This document shows, in pieces, positions 1 through 7,978 of a stretch of 64,000 nt of DNA; the stretch's first letter is position 1; each line of letters opens with the position of its first letter. The notes beneath the pieces are model-generated. The model searched no databases and was not told where the DNA came from. It saw only the letters and a program-made list of their open reading frames with translations. A program made the position numbers and the translations under genes. This DNA is from MWCO01 sp964488865. GTDB taxonomy: Bacteria > Myxococcota_A > Polyangia > Polyangiales > Polyangiaceae. Location: the NCBI GenBank assembly GCA_964488865.1, contig CAZAWR010000039.1:1-64000 (forward strand), read 5' to 3'.

Positions 1-177
1 TTGGCCCCAATCCGCCTTGCGCTTCGCGCTCGGCCTTCGCTTGATTAGGGTCTAGGTTCGTGCTCGTGCTCGTAACCATGGTCGCTCGAGCTGTCCCATG
101 CAGCCGCGCCCATCGAGTACGATCACCGCGCTTCGCGCTGAGCTCGAGACACCCAGCGATTCGATCAAGACACAGCA

Positions 178-217
178 CTAGACCCAAATCAAGCGCTCCG
201 CGCTGCTTTGGGTCTAG
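178..217. repeat. 40-bp palindromic repeat, left copy
   Basis: The arms CTAGACCCAAA and TTTGGGTCTAG enclose an 18-nt centre. The exact reverse complement of the full 40 bp occurs at 27883-27922. It sits 12 nt from the short G/C hairpin at 230-250, in the same arrangement as the right-hand copy. Confidence 0.9.
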
Positions 218-229
218 CCCTTTTTCTAA

Positions 230-250
230 GGGGGCTTTCGCAAAGCCCCC
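230..250. repeat. 21-bp GC hairpin of the composite repeat, left
   Basis: A stem of GGGGGCTTT with AAAGCCCCC and a 3-nt loop. The same hairpin with a one-base change in the loop region lies at 27849-27869. In both places it is linked to the 40-bp palindrome by a short AT-richer spacer containing CTAAG. It could act as a transcription terminator or a REP-like element. Confidence 0.85.
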
Positions 251-303
251 TCGCCGCGCTCACCGCGGCTCACCCCAAAACGCCTCGCCTTCGGCTCGGA
301 TAG

Positions 304-346
304 CCCCAAACCCAAGCACGTTCTTCGAACAGTGCTTGGTTTGGGA
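304..346. terminator. Long imperfect hairpin at the end of the secreted TPR/PEGA-type gene
   Basis: The arms CCCAAACCCAAGCAC-GTTC and GAACAGTGCTTGGTTTGGG pair over about 18 bp with two bulges and a TTC loop. The hairpin lies immediately downstream of the minus-strand stop codon at 347-349, so it is a plausible transcription terminator. No clear U tract follows, so the call is tentative. Confidence 0.5.
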
Positions 347-1393
347 CTAGAAGCGTCCGTGGACGAGCAAGCCTGCGGAATCTACACCGGCCGCTGGGAC
401 TACCCGTAGATCCATGGGACCCTTTTCGGCAACCTCGCGCGCATTCGTGCCGTCGGGCGCGGTGAGCCACAGTGCTGCTCCCGCGGCCATCAACGCGCCT
501 CCCGCCACGAAGCTCCAGGTCGAGATGCTCGCGAACTGCTTCGCATCCTCCGCCCGCGCCTGGTCCGCCTCCGATACACACAGGTTGTTCGGACAGTCGG
601 CGCCGTTCCACTTGCTCCGCGCCTGCAGCCCAAACGCCGACCCCACCGCCAGGCCCGCCAGCCCCACACCCCCCACGATGATGCCGATCGTGCGTTGCGT
701 GTCCCCGTCCGTGGACGGGACAGGCGCAGGGGCCGGGGTGGGTTGTGGAGAGACCGGTGCCACGGCGGGGACCGGCACGGGCGCTGGCTCCTCGGGTGCG
801 TCCTCCAGCACCGGGATGTCGATGGTGACCGTCTTGCCCTCGCCCGACACGTCCACCGTGGTCCGCCACTCCCTCTTTCCAGGCGCCGACGCCGTGATGA
901 CCAGGGTGCCGGGATCGACCGGGGTCTCGGTGGCCCAGGTGGCGGACTCCTGGACGATGCCGTCTCGCTTGACCACGAAGTCCTCGACGATGGCGCGCTC
1001 GTCCACGGCGAAGGCGATGCGCGTGAGACGCGGCTCGAGCGCGGTGGCCTGTGCGCGTGCGTATTGCTCGCGGTCGATCTGCCCACGGCTTCGGGCCATG
1101 CCCGCGGCGCGAAGGTAGTTCGCCCACGCGCTTGCGGTCTTGTTCACCTTTTCGAGGCAGATCGCGAGGTTGAGCAAGGTGCCCACCGCCGGGTCCATCC
1201 GATGGCTCGCCTCGAGCTTCGGACAGGCTGGCTCGTAGGCGCCTTCGTCCATCAAGGCCTTGCCTTCTCGGAACAGTGCTTCGGCGGTCGCCGCCCGCTC
1301 GCTGCCCTGCCCGTGCGCATGCCCCGCAAAGAGCGTGCAGGCCAGCGCCACGGCCGCGATCGTCCTCGTTCTCTTCGAGCTGTCGGGTTGCAT
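347..1393 (-). CDS. Secreted TPR/PEGA-type protein with C-terminal membrane segments
   Basis: A 348-residue protein. The start is placed at the ATG beginning MQPDSSKRTR because a signal peptide follows at once (hydrophobic AAVALACTLFAGHAHG); a longer reading frame upstream adds 18 unlikely residues. After the signal comes a TPR-like block (ATAEALFREGKALMDEG, then LLNLAICLEKVNKTASAW) of the type found in many myxobacterial proteins. A beta-rich PEGA-like segment follows (GTLVITASAPGKREW and ETPVDPGTL), then a Pro/Ala linker and two hydrophobic segments near residues 235 and 300 (IGIIVGGVGLAGLAVGSAF and FVAGGALMAAGAALWL). The architecture suggests a cell-envelope protein, but its precise role is unknown. 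It ends at a strong hairpin. Confidence 0.75.
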   Translation of the reverse strand: MQPDSSKRTRTIAAVALACTLFAGHAHGQGSERAATAEALFREGKALMDEGAYEPACPKLEASHRMDPAVGTLLNLAICLEKVNKTASAWANYLRAAGMARSRGQIDREQYARAQATALEPRLTRIAFAVDERAIVEDFVVKRDGIVQESATWATETPVDPGTLVITASAPGKREWRTTVDVSGEGKTVTIDIPVLEDAPEEPAPVPVPAVAPVSPQPTPAPAPVPSTDGDTQRTIGIIVGGVGLAGLAVGSAFGLQARSKWNGADCPNNLCVSEADQARAEDAKQFASISTWSFVAGGALMAAGAALWLTAPDGTNAREVAEKGPMDLRVVPAAGVDSAGLLVHGRF

Positions 1394-1473
1394 GGACGGT
1401 CGAGTATAGGCGACCGCGCCAGCAATGGCCCAGCGCGAAGCTCCCAATGGCCGGCTTCTACAAGCGACCGACC

Positions 1474-3273
1474 CTACCTCCGCGCCGTTTCGCTCGCGAG
1501 CCGACTGAGCCCGCTCGGCGAAACCGGAATGCCCAGCAACACCCCGGCCGACGCCGCGTCCGTGCGTCCCAGCCGGTTTAGGTTGCGCAACTCCCCCTCG
1601 TCCACGTGGAACCGGCTCGCCACGGTCGATACCGTGTCCTGTTCGGACATCACGTAGAAAATGATCTCCCGGTCCGTGCGCGCCTTCATCCTCCGCTTGC
1701 TGCCCCGCCCCGACGGAGGAGCCCCCGTGCTCGTCGCTTCCGACGGCATCAGCGTCCCTTCCGAGAGCTTCTCCTTGCGCAGCATCGCGCTCGAGGGCGG
1801 TGCTTCGCTCGCAAGCGGCTCCTCGGCTGAGTAGGTCGGCTCCGTCGCCATCGTCATCGGTGGGAACGAAGTCGCTGCCGGCTCTGCCGAACGCGGCGTT
1901 CCACCGAAGTAAGCCGGGCTCCCCGGGGAGGGCGCACGAAGATACGACGGCGCAGGCGTGGCCTCTTCTTGACGCTTCGCCCCGTGGATCGTGTTGCCAA
2001 GGCGGTCCAGCACCGCCGGGTCCGGGTCGTCGCGCCCCCAGTGGAAGCCGTCCGGCACGCGCGTGTCCTCGTCGTTCTGCTGCGGGTCCTCGAGCAGTCG
2101 AGGCAACATCACCCGCGCCCGCGCCAGTCCCTCGGCCGGGATGTGCACCACGTAGGGATGGTCCCGGTTCGGCGTCACGTCGTTGCGGAACTCGGGGTTC
2201 AAGGAACGAATCGCCTCCAAACTCGTGCCCGCCGCCCTAGCCAACAAGGACAGTCGCGTCCCTCCCGGAACCTGCAGCGGTGCACCCGATACCCCTTCGT
2301 CCAGCCCAACGTCCTCCATCTCGAACCGGTCCAGGTTGTTCAGAACCACCGCCACCGCAAGTACCTTCGGCACGTACAACACCGTCTCGCGCGGCAAGGC
2401 GCCCTCGACCGCGCTCAACGCCCAGAAGTCCTTCGTCCCCATCCGCTCGGACAGCGACGCGAGCCGCTCGTAGCCGTAGTTGTAGGCCGCGAGCGCCAGC
2501 TCCCAGGACTGGAAGTACGAATAGAGATCTGTGAGGTGCCGCGCCGCCGCATCCGTGGATCGCCAGAGCGATCGACGTTCGTCGTATCGGGCTCCCACGG
2601 ACAGCCCGTAGGCCCGCCCGGTCTTCGGCATGAACTGCCAGAGCCCGGTCGCCCCGGCGCTCGACACCGCCTTGGGGTGGAAGCCGCTCTCGATGAACGC
2701 CACCGCGATGAGGTCCGGCGGGAGGTTGTGCTCTCGCAAGGAGGCCAGGATGATGTCCCGATACTTGCCGCTGCGTTTGAGCCACGCCACGAACATCTTC
2801 CGTCCCGCAGCCGACTCGGTGAAGAAGCGCACGTACTTCTCCAGGCGGGCGTTCGGCGTGATGGGCAGCGTGGGCATGCGCAGCTGCTCCCAGTATCCCT
2901 GGGTCGCAGCCCCGAGTTGCGCAGGCTCTGCTCCACCGCCAGAAGGCCGCCCGGTTCCCTGTCCCATGTTGTCGAGCTTGCGGGACACCGCGGCCAGCTC
3001 GGAGACGATGTCGTCGAGCTGTCCGAACATCTCCGTCTCCGCTCGGCGCAAAGCCGCCAGCTCCTCAGACTCGTACCTCGCGCGTACCCAGGTGTCCTTT
3101 TCGGACCTCGGTAACCCGGGCGGGGGATGCCTGGCCTGGTCAGCTTGCGAGGACTGGGCAGCCTCCCCCTGGCCCGGAGACGCCGCGGCCGTGCTCGTGG
3201 TCTGACCTGAACCGAGAAGGAGGCCGACGCTAAACAGCAGCGCGTTGGGATAAGCCTTGTCGAGGATCGGCAT
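1474..3273 (-). CDS. mltD: MltD-like membrane-bound lytic murein transglycosylase with LysM
   Basis: A 599-residue protein. It starts with a short hydrophobic export segment (ALLFSVGLLLGSG), followed by a Ser/Gln-rich linker. The soluble lytic transglycosylase (SLT, family 1) domain is at about residues 150-300. It shows the catalytic Glu in AFIESGFHPKAVSSAGATG and the LWQFMP and ALAAYNYGY signatures typical of MltD. A LysM-like segment follows near 330-385 (GTRLSLLARAAGTSLEAIR). After a low-complexity linker, a second C-terminal LysM is seen (FYVMSEQDTVSTVASRFHV). The enzyme cleaves the MurNAc-GlcNAc bond of peptidoglycan in the periplasm to make 1,6-anhydro ends. It could help remodel the wall for envelope machines, but the link to the T6SS 3 kb away is only positional. 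The symbol is by family resemblance. Confidence 0.88.
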   Translation of the reverse strand: MPILDKAYPNALLFSVGLLLGSGQTTSTAAASPGQGEAAQSSQADQARHPPPGLPRSEKDTWVRARYESEELAALRRAETEMFGQLDDIVSELAAVSRKLDNMGQGTGRPSGGGAEPAQLGAATQGYWEQLRMPTLPITPNARLEKYVRFFTESAAGRKMFVAWLKRSGKYRDIILASLREHNLPPDLIAVAFIESGFHPKAVSSAGATGLWQFMPKTGRAYGLSVGARYDERRSLWRSTDAAARHLTDLYSYFQSWELALAAYNYGYERLASLSERMGTKDFWALSAVEGALPRETVLYVPKVLAVAVVLNNLDRFEMEDVGLDEGVSGAPLQVPGGTRLSLLARAAGTSLEAIRSLNPEFRNDVTPNRDHPYVVHIPAEGLARARVMLPRLLEDPQQNDEDTRVPDGFHWGRDDPDPAVLDRLGNTIHGAKRQEEATPAPSYLRAPSPGSPAYFGGTPRSAEPAATSFPPMTMATEPTYSAEEPLASEAPPSSAMLRKEKLSEGTLMPSEATSTGAPPSGRGSKRRMKARTDREIIFYVMSEQDTVSTVASRFHVDEGELRNLNRLGRTDAASAGVLLGIPVSPSGLSRLASETARR

Positions 3274-3427
3274 TGGGTACGTCTGTCACACACCCGCACC
3301 TACATGGCCAAGAACTGACACGTTCTTTTTGTGGACACACCGACGGGAGCGGACGACGGAGCGCGGGTGTGCACGTTCGTTGGGCAACGAACCTCGGACG
3401 TCGCGTGCGCTTCGGAGAAGGTGGTGC

Positions 3428-4126
3428 CTACCAGCAGACCATGCCGGAGCCGTACCCGCATTCCGGACGCTGCATGAGAGAATAGACGAGCCCGCTGAGC
3501 AGGCCGACCCCGATGCCGAGGCCGGCGCCTGCGAGCACCTGGCCGCCGCTCTCGTGGTTCGGCTCTCCCGCCACGCGACCGAGGGCGGTGAACCCGGCTG
3601 CCACGAGGGGGAAAGCCACCTCGCCCACGAACGCGCCCCCGTGAAACCGACCGTCGTTCCACTTGAGCGTGTCCACGAGGAACACGCCTGTGCCGTGGCC
3701 GAGGGCGGAGAACGAGGCGAAGGCGTGCGTGGACGGCGCCCCGAAGGTCGTACACCCCGGCCCGCCTTGGTTCGTCTCGTCGCACCCCGGTCGGTACCCT
3801 TCGATTCGGGGCTTCATGACGTACTCACTCGTGAGGGTCGCCGCGGTCAGCGTCATCACGGGCGCCAGGACGGACACGTGCCATCGGGCTTTCCATCCGA
3901 TCGTGGTCTCCGACTCGGCGTAGTACACGCGGGGCATGAGCAGTTGGGAGCCGGCGCCCAGGGCGACGAACACGTGGGACGCTGTTCGCCAGCCATCGCT
4001 CCGTTCGGGGGGCTCGGTCTGCGCACCGGCGTCACGCGCCATGGCCGTGAGGGTGAAGGCAGCGACGGCGCCCAGGGCGAGGCGGGCCAGCGTGCGCCCG
4101 AGGCCTGTTCGGTGATTCCCTTGCAT
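3428..4126 (-). CDS. PAP2-superfamily phosphatase-like membrane protein
   Basis: A 232-residue protein started at the ATG of MQGNHRTGLG. That start gives a signal or first membrane segment (LARLALGAVAAFTLTAMA) and lies 15 bp after the upstream gene's stop, so the two probably form an operon. Type 2 phosphatidic-acid-phosphatase motifs are visible: KPRIEGYRP (K-x6-RP), PSTHAFASFS (the PSGH motif, with Thr for Gly) and GRVAGEPNHESGG (third motif). The third motif is aberrant: it has one extra residue between Arg and His, and the Asp normally four residues after His is Gly. The fold is therefore likely conserved, but activity on lipid phosphates is uncertain. Four or five hydrophobic segments point to the inner membrane. 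Confidence 0.75.
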   Translation of the reverse strand: MQGNHRTGLGRTLARLALGAVAAFTLTAMARDAGAQTEPPERSDGWRTASHVFVALGAGSQLLMPRVYYAESETTIGWKARWHVSVLAPVMTLTAATLTSEYVMKPRIEGYRPGCDETNQGGPGCTTFGAPSTHAFASFSALGHGTGVFLVDTLKWNDGRFHGGAFVGEVAFPLVAAGFTALGRVAGEPNHESGGQVLAGAGLGIGVGLLSGLVYSLMQRPECGYGSGMVCW

Positions 4127-4140
4127 CGGAGTGGGGTCGT

Positions 4141-4710
4141 TCACAGCTCTGCGTAGCCCCCTGGAATGACGTAGGTGTCGTCGAGGCCGGCGACGGTCAG
4201 CACGCCCCAGCACGCCAGCTTGGTTCGTGCGGCGAACGCGACGATGTCGTCGTAGGACCCTTCGGGTCCGAGCACGGCGAGGTTCGAGCGGTGCAGGCCC
4301 CATCTTCCCTTGCCGTGCTGGAGCAGGGCGATGTGCAGGTGTCGGCCGGCTTCCCCTGCGTTGGGCAGGATGGCGACCCGGAACCGGAGGGGCTCACGGA
4401 TGTCGGGCCCCGTGACGTCTACGTACACGAGGTCCGCACGGGCTCGGGTCTCGCTGGTCTTCAATCCACGGCCCCGGAGGAATTGTAGGAAGTCATCGAG
4501 ACGCAGGGGGCGATGCTCCTGGGCGAGGTCCATGGCTTTGCATACGGAGGGCAGCAGGCGCACGCTGCCGGGGTCGACCGATTGCGAGTCGCCCTCGAAG
4601 TCTTGGACATAGTCGCGCCCAGGCGGCCGGTTGGGCGCGTGCAATGCCGACCCGGCGCAGCCCGACAGGGCCAGGCCGAGGAGGGTAGTCCAGAGCGGTC
4701 GGAGCCTCAC
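4141..4710 (-). CDS. Predicted lipoprotein, function unknown
   Basis: A 189-residue protein with a clear lipoprotein signal (LLGLALSGCAG, Cys at about residue 18). The mature part (RADLVYVDVTGPDIREPL, then HLHIALLQHGKGRWGLHRSN) looks like a compact alpha/beta domain with no motif I recognise. Residues near 130-170 (SYDDIVAFAARTKLACWG) suggest a helix followed by a strand. It is upstream of the PAP2-like gene with a 14-bp gap and is probably co-transcribed with it. It was compared with TssJ, the T6SS lipoprotein, because of the neighbourhood, but no TssJ-like pattern was seen. Confidence 0.65.
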   Translation of the reverse strand: MRLRPLWTTLLGLALSGCAGSALHAPNRPPGRDYVQDFEGDSQSVDPGSVRLLPSVCKAMDLAQEHRPLRLDDFLQFLRGRGLKTSETRARADLVYVDVTGPDIREPLRFRVAILPNAGEAGRHLHIALLQHGKGRWGLHRSNLAVLGPEGSYDDIVAFAARTKLACWGVLTVAGLDDTYVIPGGYAEL

Positions 4711-4820
4711 CCGCGAGACTCTACCCGATGATCGATCCCAGGGACGAGAATTGCGCTGTCGCCGACCCGCACCGGACCGGGTCCTTGGCCCTCGCAGGGC
4801 GATGCTGGTAGCCTGGTCTC

Positions 4821-5456
4821 GTGATTCGACGGGTTCTGATCGCGGCCTTGGCCATGTTCGCTCTCCCCGCGTGCGGAGGCGGCGATACGGGGGTGGCGCG
4901 TCGCAACCCCGTCTTCTACGACAACACGACCATTGGGGGTGACCTCGGGTCGAAGTTCGAAACTCCCTATCCTCCGCTGGACCTGTCCGAACACAAACCC
5001 AACCCGCCCTACCGCGGCGTGGAGATTCTCGACCGCAAGGTTCGCATCTCTCGCCCCGCGAACTGGATCGTGCGTGCGGCGAGCGATCGCCCCGGGGACC
5101 GATACATCCAGTACCTGTCCCCGCGCGAGTACGTCTTCAGTGTCTACGAGCGGCAAGAGCTGCCCGATGCCCGCTGGTCTGACGTCGTCGCGCGCTACGA
5201 GAAGAGCCTCAAGGCCAACAAGGCCGAGGTCCTTCACGAGGGCGTGCCCATGGCGACCTTCAACGGCCAGGGACGCGCCTACCTCGTCCGACGCCGCATT
5301 CCTGCCGCCAAGGCACCGTTCATCAACGTGAGCCGGGAGTACTTGATCCGAGCGGACAACCGCATCGTTCTCGTGCAGATCGTGCACCCTGTGGACGGGC
5401 AGGCGCCCATCAGTGGCGAGTTGCGCCGCGTGATCGACACTCTCGAGCTGCGCTGA
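4821..5456 (+). CDS. Predicted lipoprotein with PsbP/DUF1795-like body
   Basis: A 211-residue protein with lipobox ALPACGGG (Cys at about residue 18). The body has the rhythm of a single alpha/beta domain: VEILDRKVRISRPANWIVR, YIQYLSPREYVFSVYER, then a helix (WSDVVARYEKSLKANKA) and paired strands (AYLVRRRI, REYLIRADNRIVLVQIVHP). The 'is-rP-aNW' opening and the final short helix resemble PsbP/DUF1795-type proteins, but this is pattern recall and not proof. It is divergent from the lipoprotein gene at 4141-4710 and is followed 62 bp later by another lipoprotein gene on the same strand. Confidence 0.65.
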   Translation: MIRRVLIAALAMFALPACGGGDTGVARRNPVFYDNTTIGGDLGSKFETPYPPLDLSEHKPNPPYRGVEILDRKVRISRPANWIVRAASDRPGDRYIQYLSPREYVFSVYERQELPDARWSDVVARYEKSLKANKAEVLHEGVPMATFNGQGRAYLVRRRIPAAKAPFINVSREYLIRADNRIVLVQIVHPVDGQAPISGELRRVIDTLELR

Positions 5457-5518
5457 GCAAATCGCTCCCCGGCGAGTTGGCCTCCCACGCCGGCGTCGCC
5501 TACAATCCCCCAGGCGCC

Positions 5519-6397
5519 ATGGGCTCTCGCGTACACCTCTGCTCCTTTCTTCTCTTCGGGATGACCGTGTCCTGCGGGTCGGCCCCCGTGGAGCCGAAGG
5601 CAGAGCACGAGGCGCGGCAGCTGTCGCCGATCCCCGCGTGTGCCACCGTCCTTCCGTCCTCCTCCCCTGGAGTGCAGGTGGCGCTGCGGGACGAGTACTG
5701 GAAGCTCGTGTTTCCCGCCTTCGAGGAGTCCAAGGGACGACTTCCCGCGGATGCACTCGCGTGCACGGGGGAAAACGTCCTGCAAGCGGACGCCTTCTCC
5801 GGCGCCACGATGGCCCCCCGGCTGACGGACGCGGAGATCTCGCTCGGCGGGGGAGCCGACGGGATCAAGGCGGTGTGGCTGCGTTCGCACGGGACCTCGG
5901 AGCAAGAGGTGGCCGGGGCGATCGCGCTGGTTCGCTTGAAGGACGAGTTCGCCTATGTGATCGCGGTGGGGGCGCATCGTGGCCGCGCTGACGCCCGCTT
6001 GTCCCTGGACCGTCTCGGCAGCGAGCTGGTGCTTCTGGTGCGCGATGAAGGGTGCAAGCAGCGGAAGCCGGACATGCCGTGTCAGTCCTCGCTCTCGGTT
6101 TACCTGGTTCGGCAGGGGCGGTTGGTGCAAGGGACTCGCCTCGCGCTCGAGGAGGTCGCCTACGGTGACGGGGAGACCCTCGGGGAGCAGGGGCAGGTCT
6201 TTCACCTCACCGCTTCGCCTTCCTTCGTGAAGGACGAGATGCGGGTCGTCGAGCTCGTCCGCGTGCGCGACCGCCTCGACCGCGTTACGCGGTGGGCCGA
6301 GCTAGAGCGAGTTTTCCTCGTCATCGGGGACGTCTTGGAGCCGAGCGACGTCCCCCTGTGGTCGCGGGTTGCGCGACCCAGGCAGGTGCGCAGGTAG
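5519..6397 (+). CDS. Predicted lipoprotein, function unknown
   Basis: A 292-residue protein. The ATG of MGSRVHLCSF is chosen because the lipobox follows directly (LLFGMTVSCGSA, Cys near residue 19); the upstream in-frame start gives 14 non-signal residues. A Cys pair sits in GCKQRKPDMPCQSS. The rest is mixed alpha/beta with no known signature (examples: AIALVRLKDEFAYVIAVG and LSLDRLGSELVLLVRD). It precedes the TssB-TssC fusion by 78 bp on the same strand. A weak promoter-like element in that gap suggests that the T6SS gene starts its own transcript. Confidence 0.65.
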   Translation: MGSRVHLCSFLLFGMTVSCGSAPVEPKAEHEARQLSPIPACATVLPSSSPGVQVALRDEYWKLVFPAFEESKGRLPADALACTGENVLQADAFSGATMAPRLTDAEISLGGGADGIKAVWLRSHGTSEQEVAGAIALVRLKDEFAYVIAVGAHRGRADARLSLDRLGSELVLLVRDEGCKQRKPDMPCQSSLSVYLVRQGRLVQGTRLALEEVAYGDGETLGEQGQVFHLTASPSFVKDEMRVVELVRVRDRLDRVTRWAELERVFLVIGDVLEPSDVPLWSRVARPRQVRR

Positions 6398-6427
6398 GCC
6401 GCACGGTTCGCGCTTCGAGAAGCGGCT

Positions 6428-6455
6428 TTCGACTTCGGTCCGTCGGTCCTAGGAT
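6428..6455 (+). promoter_or_regulatory. Weak promoter-like element before the TssB-TssC fusion gene
   Basis: TTCGAC (6428-6433) and TAGGAT (6450-6455) are spaced by 16 nt, about 20 bp before the start codon. A good ribosome site (GGGAGG) follows near 6463. Both boxes are imperfect matches to a sigma-70-type promoter. Confidence 0.25.
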
Positions 6456-6475
6456 AAAGCCTTGGGAGGCACGTC

Positions 6476-7888
6476 ATGGCAAGCAAGCAGCCGCGCGGCG
6501 GCATAGAGATGAATGTCCAGTTGGGTCGACGATCGGCGGCGACCCCTTCCGATGACACGCCCTTCCGCGTTCTCGTTCTGGGTCCCTTCGCGGACAACCT
6601 TCCCGCAAGCACCAAGCCCGTCAACGTGGACGTCACCGAGATCGACGAGCTGATCGAGCGATGGTGCCCGTCGGTGTCCCTGACGATGGGGGACGGGTCT
6701 GCCATCTCGATCTCGTTCGAGGCGCTCGACGACTTTCACCCGGACGCCCTGTACGATCGTCTGCCGGTGTTCGCCGCCCTGCGCAAGCTGCGCAAGGAGC
6801 TGCAGGACCCGTCGACCTTCAGCTCCGCGGTGGCGAAGATTCGCAAGTCCACGGAGGGGGCGCGGGGCCCGACCGAGTCCGACGAGACGACGATGGAGCG
6901 GCTACTCGGGAAGCCGAGTTCGGTGGCGGGCGGACCCGCCATGGGGGAAAGCGCGTCCAGCATCGAAGAGCTCGTGCGGCATCTGGTCGCGCCCCACATC
7001 GTCCGTGCAGCGCCTTCCAACCGGAAGGCACACCTCAACGCGCTGGACGTCACGTCGGGCGAGTTGATGCGGGCCATCCTTCACCACCCGACGTACCAGT
7101 TGCTCGAGGCGGCGTGGCGTGGGCTCGACTTCCTGCTGCGCTCTGCCGAGCAGGGACTCGACGTGTCCGTGTGGAACATCAGCAAGGACGGGCTCGAATC
7201 CGCGGTGTCCGTCGACGAACCCCTCGCCACGCACCTGGGGCGTCGGCTTGTGGGAGAGGCCGGTGGGGAACCTCCGTGGGCGCTGGTGGTCGGGGTGTAC
7301 ACGTTCGGCCCGACGGAGCGCGACGCGCGGCTGGTGCAGCGGCTCTCGTCGATGCTGGCAGCGGCGGGGGTGCCGCTGATTGCGGAGGCCGACCCGACGC
7401 TCGTTCACGGCGAACCCGCGCCGTGGCCGGCGTGGGCGGAGGTTCGCGCGAAGCCGGAGGCCGCGATGGTGGGGCTAGCTCTCCCTCGGTTTCTCCTGCG
7501 CTTGCCGTACGGGAAGCGAACGGACGAGATCAGCCGGTTCGTCTTCGAGGAGCAAGGGTCGCCTCCCGACCACGAGGGGTACCTCTGGGGCCACCCGGCG
7601 TGGTTGGTCGCTTGTCTGTTGGGGCGTTCCTATGCGCGCGCGGGTTGGCGTTTCGCGGTGCAGGACACGCTGTCGCTGCAAGGGGTGCCGGTGCACACCT
7701 TCACGGTGGCCGGCGAGGTCGAGCAGACGCCTTGTGCGGAGGTTTGGATGGGCGCGCGGGAAGCAGAGGCGTGGCTCGCGCAGGGGATCATGCCGCTGTG
7801 CTCGGTGCGCGGGCGCGATGAGGTGCAGCTGCTGCGCATTCAATCCATCGCGGACCCGCCGGCGCCGCTTGCCGGTCGCTGGCGGTAG
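6476..7888 (+). CDS. Fused TssB-TssC-like T6SS sheath paralogue
   Basis: A 470-residue protein. Residues 30-115 align by eye with the TssB encoded at 12165-12668: NVDVTEIDELIERWCPSVSL and ISFEALDDFHPDAL match TssB's NVDLTFESMDDFTPAAI, each followed by a similar amphipathic helix. A low-complexity linker spans about 125-165. Residues 170-470 align with the genuine TssC at 12671-14164: HPTYQLLEAAWRGLDFL with FQKLEGAWRGLHYL, FLLRLPYGKRTDEISRFVF with FLSRRPYGAKTNPVEGFDF, and GVPVHTFTV with GLPTHTFPT. The protein stops about 30 residues after GIMPLC, so the last 115-130 residues of TssC are absent. It is therefore a single-chain small-plus-large sheath subunit, probably with a structural role at a sheath end or baseplate. 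The ribosome site GGGAGG is good. The next T6SS genes are separated from it by one divergent gene. Confidence 0.85.
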   Translation: MASKQPRGGIEMNVQLGRRSAATPSDDTPFRVLVLGPFADNLPASTKPVNVDVTEIDELIERWCPSVSLTMGDGSAISISFEALDDFHPDALYDRLPVFAALRKLRKELQDPSTFSSAVAKIRKSTEGARGPTESDETTMERLLGKPSSVAGGPAMGESASSIEELVRHLVAPHIVRAAPSNRKAHLNALDVTSGELMRAILHHPTYQLLEAAWRGLDFLLRSAEQGLDVSVWNISKDGLESAVSVDEPLATHLGRRLVGEAGGEPPWALVVGVYTFGPTERDARLVQRLSSMLAAAGVPLIAEADPTLVHGEPAPWPAWAEVRAKPEAAMVGLALPRFLLRLPYGKRTDEISRFVFEEQGSPPDHEGYLWGHPAWLVACLLGRSYARAGWRFAVQDTLSLQGVPVHTFTVAGEVEQTPCAEVWMGAREAEAWLAQGIMPLCSVRGRDEVQLLRIQSIADPPAPLAGRWR

Positions 7889-7978
7889 ATTCTCGCCTTC
7901 CCTCGGATCCTTCCACCGCGCCAGCACTCCCAGGGGACTTAGGGGTTGCGATCGTGCGCACCCGAGCGCGGTGTCAGG

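Larger units (their letters stand above)
1..346. other. Repeat-rich intergenic region, no gene
   Basis: No convincing coding sequence is seen here. The stretch contains several inverted repeats: a 40-bp hairpin at 178-217, a 21-bp hairpin at 230-250 and a long imperfect hairpin at 304-346 that abuts the stop codon of the next gene. A degenerate extra copy of the 40-bp repeat end (CTTGATTAGGGTCTAG) lies near 40-55, followed by a short CTCGTG run near 60-76. The GCGCTTCGCGC motif recurs near 20 and 130. The whole region looks like an accumulation of intergenic repeat elements. Confidence 0.7.

Noticed and set aside
4141..4710. TssJ-like T6SS lipoprotein
   Set aside because: It has a lipobox and about the right size, but no sandwich pattern of TssJ was recognised, and it is coupled to a PAP2 gene.
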